DNA from: an uncultured bacterium
GTDB taxonomy: Bacteria > Verrucomicrobiota > Lentisphaeria > Victivallales > UBA1829
Assembly (NCBI GenBank): GCA_949292215.1
Contig: CASEYW010000139.1
Location: forward strand, 1-64,000
Direction: 5' to 3'
Length of the DNA stretch: 64,000 bases
Program-made: the position numbers and the translations under genes
Notes under the pieces: model-generated
What the model was told of the DNA's origin: nothing
What the model saw: only the letters and a program-made list of their open reading frames with translations
Database searches by the model: none
Shown here: piece after piece, positions 39,093 through 47,348 of the stretch
Numbering within the stretch: position 1 is the first letter of the stretch
How the letters are laid out: every line of letters starts with the position of its first letter

Positions 39093-39653
39093 TTAGGGGA
39101 GAAATGAGTCTTGAAAAGATATGGAACGGATGGAAGACCAGACCAGTTTGCCTGAATGGAGATCGACCAGCTGAAGACATAAAACAAGTCCTTTTTTCCG
39201 CTCGGGATAGTTTACCTGAACGCAGCTGATCAGGTATCCTTCCAGCGAGAGATCGGGAATCTCCAGAGTTCCATTTTTTCTGAGGCTCTTGTTTACCAGC
39301 GATTCTGCAAAAGGAAACAGGCGTCCTGCTGACCCGGCAGCAACGGATATTTCAAATCTGCCGGACTCAAGAAGTTCCGTACAGAAGACATCTGCAATTA
39401 AATCCATTTGGAACGATGGGTCTTTTGTTTTGTTTTTCAAATGACCTACTTGGATCAGAGGATGTATCGTTTCACCGGAGATGGCTTCCAGATGTTTGGC
39501 GTACCGTTGTATGAAAGGAGAGAAAACAACGGAGCTTGCAACCTCTTTTGTCATATTTTGAATAGCAGGAGCATTTACTGTCTCCGTAGGGGAGATACAT
39601 CCACTTGCCAACAGACTCAGTCCGATTGTTACTCCAAGTAGAAAGTTCTTCAT
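39093..39653 (-). CDS. LpoB-like lipoprotein, second copy
   Basis: 186 residues from the ATG at 39653 (AGGG ahead), giving the signal peptide and lipobox LLASGC (Cys19); a 12-residue upstream extension is unlikely. The pattern matches the copy at 39709-40350: FSPFIQRYAKHLEA, PLIQVGHLKNKTKDPSFQMD, a Ser/Lys-rich linker, LSLEGYLIS and GKLVWSS. It lacks the PIFGD-type end. A hairpin just upstream (39671-39699) separates it from that copy and may reduce its expression. Confidence 0.8.
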   Translation of the reverse strand: MKNFLLGVTIGLSLLASGCISPTETVNAPAIQNMTKEVASSVVFSPFIQRYAKHLEAISGETIHPLIQVGHLKNKTKDPSFQMDLIADVFCTELLESGRFEISVAAGSAGRLFPFAESLVNKSLRKNGTLEIPDLSLEGYLISCVQVNYPERKKGLVLCLQLVDLHSGKLVWSSIRSISFQDSFLP

Positions 39654-39670
39654 GGTACCCTGTTTCCAGA

Positions 39671-39699
39671 AAAGAGAGCCGCATTTCACGGCTCTCTTT
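39671..39699 (-). terminator. Hairpin between two LpoB-like genes
   Basis: Arms AAAGAGAGCCG (39671-39681) and CGGCTCTCTTT (39689-39699) with a 7-nt loop; only four T follow on the minus strand. It lies between the stop at 39709 and the next start at 39653, so it may act as a partial terminator or mRNA processing site that sets gene dosage within the operon. Confidence 0.65.
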
Positions 39700-39708
39700 G
39701 GATTGGTT

Positions 39709-40350
39709 TTAGTCGCCGAAAATACCTCTGGTCTTTTTCGTTCCGAACGGTTTGTTGTAGCTCCAGATCACTTTGCCGCTCTGGATATCAGCCATTTTCA
39801 GATTAAACGAATAAACCTGAACCGTGTTCCGTCCGTCGCGGACGACATTGGCAATGATGGATCCTTCCAGACTCAGGCGCGGAGCTTCCAGTGTTCCTTT
39901 TTTGGCTACGGTGCTCTGTTTGAAATTTTTGTCTTTTTTCAAGTCGCGGGCTTCTGCGAAGGTTTGGGATACGTCGCGTCCGGTCGCCAGAGTGACTTCG
40001 ACCTTGCCGGAATTCATCAGCGCGGTACAGAGTTCATCTGTCACGAGATTCATCTGGAGATCCGGATCGTTCGTGTCATTTCGCAGATAGCCGACCTGCA
40101 TCAGAGGAACAGCCAGTTCATCTTTCTGTTCGATCTGATAGCGCTTGACAAAACGGGAGAACGCGGGACTGCTGATAGCGCTCTGCGCGGCGGCTTTGGC
40201 TGCCATGAGACATTCCGCCTGGGAGACGGTCCCGATTGCCCGTGCCGTGTTGGCTGTCGGATCACTGGCATCGAAGGTACTTGTGGATGCGCAGCCGGTG
40301 AAGAGGGCGCAGAGTGTTGCTGCGCCGAGAAGACAAATCATTTTTTTCAT
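39709..40350 (-). CDS. LpoB-like lipoprotein, third copy
   Basis: 213 residues with lipobox LFTGC (Cys20). The mature part has FSRFVKRYQIE, PLMQVGYLRNDTNDPDLQMN, a charged linker (ARDLKKDKNF), LSLEGSIIANV and GKVIWSYNKPF, ending RGIFGD. This is the closest of the three to E. coli LpoB in its strand order. It follows a YcfL-like gene by 29 bp, as in E. coli where ycfL sits beside lpoB, which supports the assignment. Confidence 0.85.
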   Translation of the reverse strand: MKKMICLLGAATLCALFTGCASTSTFDASDPTANTARAIGTVSQAECLMAAKAAAQSAISSPAFSRFVKRYQIEQKDELAVPLMQVGYLRNDTNDPDLQMNLVTDELCTALMNSGKVEVTLATGRDVSQTFAEARDLKKDKNFKQSTVAKKGTLEAPRLSLEGSIIANVVRDGRNTVQVYSFNLKMADIQSGKVIWSYNKPFGTKKTRGIFGD

Positions 40351-40379
40351 TTATAAACTCCTTATATTGAGATTTGTTG

Positions 40380-40838
40380 TTATTCCGCTTCCATCAGAGT
40401 GATGGAAAAATCTTTGCATTCCGGGGTCGGGGCAACGGACTGGATCTGGACCGTTTCTCCGGGAATGACCTTTGTTTCCTGCCAGATGGAAAGAACAGAC
40501 TCGACTGCCATGCCGTTTTTGTCAAACCAGGTGAAACGATATTTGATTTTATAGGGATTTTCTCCAGTCATGCCGCTCCACATCTGATCGAAAAAACCGG
40601 TCCGGACGTTGACTGCCGTAAGCTGAACGCGCAGGAGCCCATCCGCCGTGGTGCTGGTGTTCAAACCGGTGAGTTTCAGACGATCGCGCAGCCATCCGTC
40701 CGTGACGAACCGGCGATCGGCAATGGTGTTCGTCTGCATGGTTTTGTCCGCGTTTTCGATGGAATTCGCGGTGTTCTGGCATCCGAACCCGCCGAGAAGA
40801 ACTCCCGCGAGCATGGCGCACAAATACACTTTTTTCAT
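40380..40838 (-). CDS. ycfL: YcfL-like lipoprotein (DUF1425)
   Basis: 152 residues with lipobox GGFGC (Cys20). The segment RLKLTGLNTSTTADGLLRVQL followed by YKIKYRFTWFDKNGMAVES and PGETVQIQSVAPT (each read in part) is the YcfL beta-sandwich pattern. Its function is unknown, but it is a regular neighbour of lpoB in proteobacteria. Gap of 29 bp to the LpoB-like gene downstream and 10 bp to the COG3014-like gene upstream. Confidence 0.8.
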   Translation of the reverse strand: MKKVYLCAMLAGVLLGGFGCQNTANSIENADKTMQTNTIADRRFVTDGWLRDRLKLTGLNTSTTADGLLRVQLTAVNVRTGFFDQMWSGMTGENPYKIKYRFTWFDKNGMAVESVLSIWQETKVIPGETVQIQSVAPTPECKDFSITLMEAE

Positions 40839-40848
40839 ATCACATCTC

Positions 40849-42462
40849 CTATTTTGAGTTGATTCCGAAAACCTGATAAGAGAGAACCCTGTCGCTCGGC
40901 GCGTTCACATAAACGATCGCGGAACGGCTGTTCGCCGGAAGTTCAATGGTTCTGGGATTGCGTCCGTCCGGCGCAATGGTGATCTTATGATCGGCCGGCA
41001 TCGGGAACTGGGTCAGCTGGAACTCTTTCGGAAGGATCTCCCAGCTGCGGGTATCCGCCGTGTTGAAGGTCGCGCGATAGATGACGGAACCAAGATAAAC
41101 GGCGCCTCCGGCTATCACATTCTGCCGGGCTACCGCGATCGTCGCCGCATAGCTGCCGCCTTCCTTGATCGCCGTGCTCAGAATGATGCGCGTAATCATG
41201 GCGGGAAGGCGCTGATCGTATTCCTGGGACAGGATGCCGTCCATATCGGCGATGATGGCGGTGTCGTACTGTTTGCCGCCCGCTGTGACCTGAAGGGTTT
41301 TCCACGGCGCCGGATAATATTCGCAGACCGGCCATGCGACCATGATCGGGAAATAGATTGCAATCTGACGGAAGGCGGCACTGCGCCCGTTTGCAAAAAT
41401 TACGAATACGCAGTCGCGCCCAAGAGGAAAGTCATACGGGGCGACATTTGCCAGATTTTCAGGAATTTCCCGTCCGGCATCCTTGAGAACCGTCACATAG
41501 TAACGCTGGATCATGGAGTTGCCGGGCATTGCCTCATAGAGTCTCTGGAAGTCGATCCGTGCGTTTTCAAAATTGTCATCGCGAACGGAACCGAGGCCGG
41601 AGAGGAAGATTGCCAGAGGATTCAGGAAGTTGCCGTAGCCGCGGTTTGCGACTCGTTTCATTTCTTCAATGCTCTCTTTGAACTCCTTGTTCTGGGCATT
41701 TTGTTCGATCAGACTCTGTTCTTTTTTGGCTTCTTCCTGTGGATTGCTCTCTTCTGCCGGTGCACTCAGGGTATTGCCATTGGCATCTGTTTTTGTGGAT
41801 TCCGCACCGGGGTCCTCGGTGGATACGGGGGTGGTTTCCCCTTCTGTGACGGTGCTGCCGGTCTGTGTGGAGGTTGATGCGGAGGTGGCCTGTGATTTCT
41901 GCTTCTGTTCAATCGCGCGGAAGGATTTCTGTTCTTCCTCGAAGAATTTCTGATAATCCTCCATGATTTTTTTCTGTTCGTCGCGCAGACGGCGGATCTG
42001 GGCGCGGAAGGAATCTTCCTTGCCGGCTCCGAGATAATTCAGCGACTGGTAAACAGCTAGAAGGATTCTGTCCCGACAGAATCCGCGATAGGGGAGGGCA
42101 TTCAGATTTGTGACAGCCATGGCACCTTCAGATGCGGCGTCACGCATGCTGATGATGGCGCGGTCATCATATTCGATGATCAGGTTTTCCGCAGTCCGGA
42201 AATGGTTGCGGCTCTTTTCGAAATCCCCTGTATGGAAGTACATGGCTCCAGCCTCCAGCTGCCACATGACTTCATCGCCAGTATCTTTTGTGGATTCCAG
42301 TTTATCATTAATTCTTTCAAGGACTTTTTGGTTGTTGCCCGCGAGATACTCTTCCATCATCGGGGCTTTCTGCCGATGGGAGTTGATAATGCTCGAACAG
42401 CCGGAAAGTGTGAAAATTGCGGTTGTTCCGGCAAGAAGCAGTGGTAAAAACTGTCTTTTCAT
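40849..42462 (-). CDS. COG3014-like lipoprotein with TPR-like N-terminal half
   Basis: 537 residues with lipobox TLSGC (Cys22). Helical, TPR-like region (about 35-170: EAGAMYFHTGDFEKSRNHFRTAE in parts), then a Gln/Ser/Thr/Glu-rich low-complexity insert (about 175-255) that looks like a flexible linker, then a further helical repeat and a mostly beta C-terminal domain (about 340-537). COG3014 proteins stand beside YcfL and LpoB in Vibrio and relatives, and the same order is kept here. The role is unknown; an outer-membrane partner of the Lpo proteins is a reasonable guess. Confidence 0.75.
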   Translation of the reverse strand: MKRQFLPLLLAGTTAIFTLSGCSSIINSHRQKAPMMEEYLAGNNQKVLERINDKLESTKDTGDEVMWQLEAGAMYFHTGDFEKSRNHFRTAENLIIEYDDRAIISMRDAASEGAMAVTNLNALPYRGFCRDRILLAVYQSLNYLGAGKEDSFRAQIRRLRDEQKKIMEDYQKFFEEEQKSFRAIEQKQKSQATSASTSTQTGSTVTEGETTPVSTEDPGAESTKTDANGNTLSAPAEESNPQEEAKKEQSLIEQNAQNKEFKESIEEMKRVANRGYGNFLNPLAIFLSGLGSVRDDNFENARIDFQRLYEAMPGNSMIQRYYVTVLKDAGREIPENLANVAPYDFPLGRDCVFVIFANGRSAAFRQIAIYFPIMVAWPVCEYYPAPWKTLQVTAGGKQYDTAIIADMDGILSQEYDQRLPAMITRIILSTAIKEGGSYAATIAVARQNVIAGGAVYLGSVIYRATFNTADTRSWEILPKEFQLTQFPMPADHKITIAPDGRNPRTIELPANSRSAIVYVNAPSDRVLSYQVFGINSK

Positions 42463-42544
42463 CGTAATGATCCGTATAAGTTGAGAATGTCCTGACGGTT
42501 GAACGAGTCGGGATGCCGGAGGAAATCGGCATCCCGGGAATGAG

Positions 42545-43534
42545 TTACTTCAGTTTCTGCGTAACTTTTTTGCAGACAGCGGGCAAAGCCTGGTCGATCA
42601 GGTACTGTCCGTAGTCGCGTGCGGTCCAGTCATCCATATCTTCTTCTACGTCATCGAAGTTGATGCGTTTGCGGAAGGGGAAACTCGCAATGACCTGTCC
42701 TGTCTGGGCGGAGATGATGCGAATGTTGCCTTCAATGTTGCCGATACAGGAAACCTGAGTTCTTCTTGATGCTTTGATAAATGTTTTTTTTATGAGAACG
42801 GAATAGCGGTTGATGGAGGCTTGCACCAGCTTATCCACGCGAAGAAGTTTTCCAATCCGCATATACATGGAAGGTTCAACTTCGTAAAGATTGTCGATGT
42901 TGTTTTTCCTCAGGATTTTTGTGACAGACTGGAGATTCTGAAGACGGACATTGTTCTCAATGAGATGATTTTCCAGAGAGACATTGAAGTTTTCCGGCAG
43001 ATAGGCCGGAGCTCCCTTGAGACGGATGACCGGTGTCAGAATTGCGGAGATGCCGCGCTTCTTCGCCGCGCGTCCAAGTCCCATTTCATTCAAAATGTCC
43101 GGAAGCTTGTCCGCCAGTTCATCCAGGGAGTTTACGGTTTCAGAAGTTTTTTTGTCAGGATCAATCTCTCCGGTGGAGACATCCAGCAGCATGAAGGAGA
43201 CGTTGAGTCTGGAACCGAATTTGCTGACGGTCGGCAGGAAAATGTATTTCACCGTTTTGATCTGACCGAGTTTTGCTTTCTGTGTCGAATTCAGATTGAC
43301 GAGATCGGAACTGGTTGTAAAGCCGATTTCCGTCATCATGGATTTGATGGCGGCACGGGAGATCAGCTCATATCCGCCGTCGACAGAGCTTTCGAGCATG
43401 GACCAGAGCGCTTCGATTTCCTGCGGCTTCATGCCGCCTTTTGCGACGGGTTCGACCACCGCCAGTTTATCCGCACCGAAGAGTGCGGATGCAAGAACAA
43501 AGACAAAGAGGAAGGAAAGAATCCGTTTTTTCAT
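42545..43534 (-). CDS. CsgG-like exported protein
   Basis: 329 residues with a cleavable signal peptide (about 1-20, ALFGAD) and no lipobox. The mature start KLAVVEPVAKGGM and ALWSMLESSVDGGYELISRAAIKSMM (in parts) give the strand-helix-strand core of CsgG/LpoB-type domains, followed by VKYIFLPTVSKFGSRLNVSFMLLDVSTGEI. A second copy of the fold appears to occupy about 165-329 (ILTPVIRLKG, NIEGNIRIISAQTGQVIASF). Gap of 11 bp to the upstream CsgG-like gene. Confidence 0.75.
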   Translation of the reverse strand: MKKRILSFLFVFVLASALFGADKLAVVEPVAKGGMKPQEIEALWSMLESSVDGGYELISRAAIKSMMTEIGFTTSSDLVNLNSTQKAKLGQIKTVKYIFLPTVSKFGSRLNVSFMLLDVSTGEIDPDKKTSETVNSLDELADKLPDILNEMGLGRAAKKRGISAILTPVIRLKGAPAYLPENFNVSLENHLIENNVRLQNLQSVTKILRKNNIDNLYEVEPSMYMRIGKLLRVDKLVQASINRYSVLIKKTFIKASRRTQVSCIGNIEGNIRIISAQTGQVIASFPFRKRINFDDVEEDMDDWTARDYGQYLIDQALPAVCKKVTQKLK

Positions 43535-43545
43535 TTTTGATCTCC

Positions 43546-44673
43546 TTATTTCGCCAGTTTGGATGTGATGACGGCATCGCCGGTTACGTTGATGTCAAAA
43601 GCATTGGTCTTGTAGCCATTTGCCTTGATTTCCACGCGGTGTTTGCCTGCGGGAACGGAGAAGGTTCCTCCACCGTTCCCGACGCGTACTCCATCGATGA
43701 AAATTTCAGCAGTGGCCGGTTTGAAGAGAAAGCCTCCGGTCGGATTGACTGTGACTTTATAGGGCATGGGTGTGACGGAAAGTTTGTTTTTGCGTCCGGG
43801 TTTGGTAATTTCCGCGAGTTCTTCAGCCGCCTGCTCCAGAGCGGAGGTCATCAGATTCTGGAAAATATTGTTGTCGAACTGCGAACCGCTGACGGGACGC
43901 TGTTCCCGGTAGTTCCCTGTATAGACATTGCTGTACACGGTGCTCTGTTTGACGAGGTCCACGACCTTGAGGATCACATCGAGCTGATAGTTGGTTGTTT
44001 TTGTTTCGATGCCATATCCCTTGAAGGAATTTACCTTTGTGCGGAGGTCGGAAACGGTTCCGTAGATCAGATGGGTCGCACCGGTTTTCTGTGCGAGTTT
44101 CAGAAGGGCGTTTTGAGGAAAATCCGGTTCATTCTGGAGCTGTGTCATGGCAGCCTGCACCGCGGCGGAGTCGATTACCTGGAAAAGATCGCTTTTCCGT
44201 CCGAGATATGCTCCGAGGTATTCTGCGCCGAGAACCATCGGTCTGCTTTCGCCTTTGACGACAGTGTTGTAAAGGGCTTTGGCTTTTGCCCAGTCGCGCC
44301 GGTTGTCGAGAACTTGTTCTTCACGGTTCGCCTGGTTGGTGCGGGTGTTGTCCCATGCGTCGATCATCCGGACGAATCCCTGCATAATGCTGTTGATGGA
44401 TTTCCGGTCTGCGGCATTGAGCGTTTCCTGCGCGGGAATTTTGATCGCCTTGTTTCGATGGTCCAGAAACTTCTGGCCTTTGATGTCTGCGGAAGTGAAA
44501 TCCAGAATTGCAACCTTGAGAGGGGACCATTCCTGTTTCTTTTGTGTCTTGACCTTTCGAGTTGTAATTTTTGTCGTTGTGGTGATTTCTTCCGTTGTTG
44601 TGGTCGTCGTGGATTCTTCCGCAGCAAACGCCGTGACGGAAAGAGCCAGCAGTGGAATCAGAAGTTTTTTCAT
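43546..44673 (-). CDS. CsgG-like exported protein with C-terminal PEGA domain
   Basis: 375 residues from the ATG at 44673, chosen for AGGAGA 6 bp ahead and a clear signal peptide (1-18). A Thr/Glu-rich tract (about 20-38) is followed by LKVAILDFTS, a CsgG-type domain with ILKVVDLVKQSTVYSNVYTG, and a C-terminal PEGA domain (about 300-375: AEIFIDGVRVGNGGGTFSVPAG, EIKANGYKT), a small beta fold common in surface proteins. First gene of the nine-gene cluster that ends with the Ser/Thr kinase. Confidence 0.8.
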   Translation of the reverse strand: MKKLLIPLLALSVTAFAAEESTTTTTTEEITTTTKITTRKVKTQKKQEWSPLKVAILDFTSADIKGQKFLDHRNKAIKIPAQETLNAADRKSINSIMQGFVRMIDAWDNTRTNQANREEQVLDNRRDWAKAKALYNTVVKGESRPMVLGAEYLGAYLGRKSDLFQVIDSAAVQAAMTQLQNEPDFPQNALLKLAQKTGATHLIYGTVSDLRTKVNSFKGYGIETKTTNYQLDVILKVVDLVKQSTVYSNVYTGNYREQRPVSGSQFDNNIFQNLMTSALEQAAEELAEITKPGRKNKLSVTPMPYKVTVNPTGGFLFKPATAEIFIDGVRVGNGGGTFSVPAGKHRVEIKANGYKTNAFDINVTGDAVITSKLAK

Positions 44674-45233
44674 AATACTCTCCTTAAGTTGTTTCTCCGG
44701 ACTCAGGACTTCGCCAGTTCTGAACTCGAAGAAGCGTCCATTAAAATAAACCCGATGTACAATAATAATGGCTGTTTTTTTTACGGAATCTGTCATCGGA
44801 GACTGGAGAAAATTAATTTTTTTTTTTATGATTTCAAGGGAGAGAATGTTTTTTTTTGAAATTTTTTGTGAAAGTATTTTGATAAAAACAGATGAAAAAG
44901 TGTTGTATCGCCTTCTGTGGTAAGGAATAACAGCAACTTTTTTAAACTGTTTTTCCGGAGAAAATGTTCTGCCATGAAACAGAATGGGACAAGTCCGTGG
45001 TTTTCTTGTTTCCGATGGGATGCGCAATCTTCCGGAATTGACCTTTTTCCTTATTTCTGTTGATGCTGTCCGTGAAGAGGATTCGTCTCGTTTTTCATTT
45101 TTTCCGGAAAGTTCAAGCAGATGGGAGAACGTTGCGAAACGAACGGGAAAATGGCTGATTTGTATTTTCTTGTTTCCGGAGTATGTTATGAGGCATTGTC
45201 GTTTCAAGACACAAACAGTAGGGAGAATGGATT
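44674..45233. other. AT-rich intergenic region with phased T-tracts
   Basis: 560 bp between divergent genes. It holds T-runs at 44775-44782, 44817-44827, 44849-44858 and 44862-44867, whose centres are 44, 31 and 11 bp apart, close to multiples of a helical turn, as in curved DNA. A possible plus-strand promoter, TTGTAT (45160-45165), 16 bp, TATGTT (45182-45187), serves the YggL-like gene. No convincing minus-strand promoter was found for the CsgG/LpoB cluster, and no gene is seen. Confidence 0.5.
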
Positions 45234-45605
45234 ATGAAGAAGAGAATCCGCAAGAAGAAGTGCATCGGAGAATTCAAGGAGCTGGCGTTCCGGCTGACTG
45301 CAAAATATGCAAAACTTACCCCGGAAACCGCTGATGAGATCCTGTCGCGGATTCTTGAAAAAGGGAAGGAACTTGGTTTGCTCTGCGGCGGAACATTCGA
45401 AGCCGATCATTTCGATTTTTACGTCGTTTCCGGTCGCATCAACACTCGGAACGAGGAGCGCAGACAGGAGATGGTGGAGTTTGTGAAAACTCTTCCCGGA
45501 ATGGAGTCTGTCGAGGCTGGAGAGTTTGTCGATGCCTGGTACAGTCCCATTGAGAATGACTGCGACTGCGGTTGCGGCTGTGAGGAACACGATCACGCAC
45601 ACTGA
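45234..45605 (+). CDS. yggL: YggL-like protein (DUF469) with Cys/His-rich tail
   Basis: 123 residues. The body matches YggL, a 50S-ribosome-associated small protein: RIRKKKCIGEFKELAF, a helix with ETADEILSRI, and the end ESVEAGEFVDAWYS. Beyond the family's usual end comes a short acidic tail with four Cys and several His (DCDCGCGCEEHDHAH), which looks metal-binding and is an addition to the E. coli protein. AGGGAG precedes the ATG and a terminator follows. Single-gene unit. Confidence 0.85.
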   Translation: MKKRIRKKKCIGEFKELAFRLTAKYAKLTPETADEILSRILEKGKELGLLCGGTFEADHFDFYVVSGRINTRNEERRQEMVEFVKTLPGMESVEAGEFVDAWYSPIENDCDCGCGCEEHDHAH

Positions 45606-45643
45606 ATTGCATGCGCCTGATTTCTGAATTCGCTTTCAGTTGG

Positions 45644-45673
45644 AAGAGCCTCCGGAAACGGAGGTTCTTTTTT
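45644..45673 (+). terminator. Terminator of the yggL-like gene
   Basis: Arms GAGCCTCCG and CGGAGGTTC with a GAAA loop, followed by six T. Confidence 0.85.
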
Positions 45674-45695
45674 GTCTGTGTGATTCCGGCAACAA

Positions 45696-47345
45696 TCAGG
45701 CGAGAAGAGCTGCCGCATGTTTTTCCGCAGCTGCGCCGCCGCCAAGCATGCGTGCGATCTCGGCGACACGTCCTTTCCGGTCCAGCGAGCGGATGGAGCT
45801 GACTGCATTTTCGCTGGTGGTTTGCTTTTCGACAACGAAATGGCGGTCTGCCCGCGCGGCAACCTGGGCAAGATGAGAGATGCAGAGGATCTGCTTTCGT
45901 TTTCCCAGCTGGTTCAGTTCACCGGCGACGACTACTGCGGTTTCTCCGCCGATGTTTGCGTCGATCTCATCAAATACGATTGTTCCGATATTGTCAACTT
46001 CCGCAAGAACGGTTTTGATTGCCAGCATGACGCGGGAGAGTTCCCCGCTGCTGGCGACGTCGCGCAGGGGTTTGACAGGAACTCCCGGATTTGCGGAAAA
46101 CAGAAATTCGATCCGGTCGCTTCCGTTCGGTCCGGGTTGTGCGGCGGAGAAGTCCACCTGGAAGTCCGCTTTTTTGAACCCGAGTCTGATGATCTCTTTT
46201 TTCAGTTTTCCGGCGAGTTCTGCGGCGGCTTTTTTCCGGGCGGCGGAGAGTTCTCCGCAGACGGCTTCGTGTGCCGCTGCGGCGGTGCGTTCCGCTTCTT
46301 CCAGACGCTCCCGTTCGCGTGCGGAATGGTCGAAACAGTCGAGTCTTCGTCTGGACTCTTCCAGATGACTCAGTACGTCGGAGAGTTCCGGACCATATTT
46401 GCGTTTGAGTGTTTGAAGGATTCGCATCCGTTCCTCCAGAGCGGCGAATTCATTTTCATCGAGTTCAACGGAGGCGGCACGAGACTGGATGTCGTTGGTC
46501 AGTTCCGAAAGCGCATCGGAGATTTCGTCGCACTTTGCCAGGAACTGTTCCGCGTAGGCGGAGTCGACATTTTCCAGCGGACGGAGCAGGCGGCGGATAG
46601 CGGAGAGACGGTCGATCAGCGAGTCGTCGGATTCATTCAGTGCCGCAGCCGCAGCGGATGAGATTTCCAGAATGATTTTGGAATTTGATGCGGCGGAATG
46701 GATTGCTTCGAGTTTTGCATCTTCGCCCTCCTGTGGGTCCTGCCGCTCAATTTCTTCGATCTCTTTCCGGAGAAGGTCGGCTTCGTCGGGGGAAGGCATG
46801 GCGTCCAGGAAGGTCTGTTTTTCCGCGGCAGCCCTGCGGATTTCCGTCCATGCGGCGGCGCAGCGGTTGAGAAGGGAATCCAGATGAGCGAAGCGGTCAA
46901 GAGCTTTCAGCTGGGCGGAGAGACGCATGAGACCATGGGCTTCGTCGGCGCTGTGAATGTCAACAAGCTGTTCTCCGATTGCGCGGAGAATCTGGGCTGT
47001 CGCCGGGGAGGAGTTGATGAAAATGCGTCCGCCGGAATGAGTGAAGACTCGTCGGATCAGCAGTTGATCTTCATCACAGGGTTCGATTCCGTTTTCTTCC
47101 AGCAGAGCGGCGACTTCGTGCCGGGAATCATCTTCCAGGAGGAATTCTCCGGAGATTTCGCAGCGGTCGGTCCCCTGACGGATCGCGGATTTGTCGAACC
47201 GTCCGCCGAGCAGCAGAGCGACTCCTCCCATCAGCACCGATTTTCCCGCTCCCGTTTCCCCGGTAATTGCGTTGAATCCCGGACCGAGCTCCAGATCCGC
47301 TTCATTCACCAGAGCCAGATTTTTGATGTGGAGCCACTTCAGCAT
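45696..47345 (-). CDS. recN: DNA repair protein RecN
   Basis: SMC-like ATPase that helps hold broken ends during recombination repair. 549 residues, standard. Seen: Walker A GETGAGKS (29-36), two long coiled-coil arms, the ABC signature ASSGELSRVMLAIK, and Walker B IVFDEIDANIGGE. It lies 3 bp behind the LpxL-like gene whose end supplies the GAGGAGGAA ribosome site, so it belongs to the kdsB operon. Confidence 0.96.
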   Translation of the reverse strand: MLKWLHIKNLALVNEADLELGPGFNAITGETGAGKSVLMGGVALLLGGRFDKSAIRQGTDRCEISGEFLLEDDSRHEVAALLEENGIEPCDEDQLLIRRVFTHSGGRIFINSSPATAQILRAIGEQLVDIHSADEAHGLMRLSAQLKALDRFAHLDSLLNRCAAAWTEIRRAAAEKQTFLDAMPSPDEADLLRKEIEEIERQDPQEGEDAKLEAIHSAASNSKIILEISSAAAAALNESDDSLIDRLSAIRRLLRPLENVDSAYAEQFLAKCDEISDALSELTNDIQSRAASVELDENEFAALEERMRILQTLKRKYGPELSDVLSHLEESRRRLDCFDHSARERERLEEAERTAAAAHEAVCGELSAARKKAAAELAGKLKKEIIRLGFKKADFQVDFSAAQPGPNGSDRIEFLFSANPGVPVKPLRDVASSGELSRVMLAIKTVLAEVDNIGTIVFDEIDANIGGETAVVVAGELNQLGKRKQILCISHLAQVAARADRHFVVEKQTTSENAVSSIRSLDRKGRVAEIARMLGGGAAAEKHAAALLA

Positions 47346-47348
47346 GGA

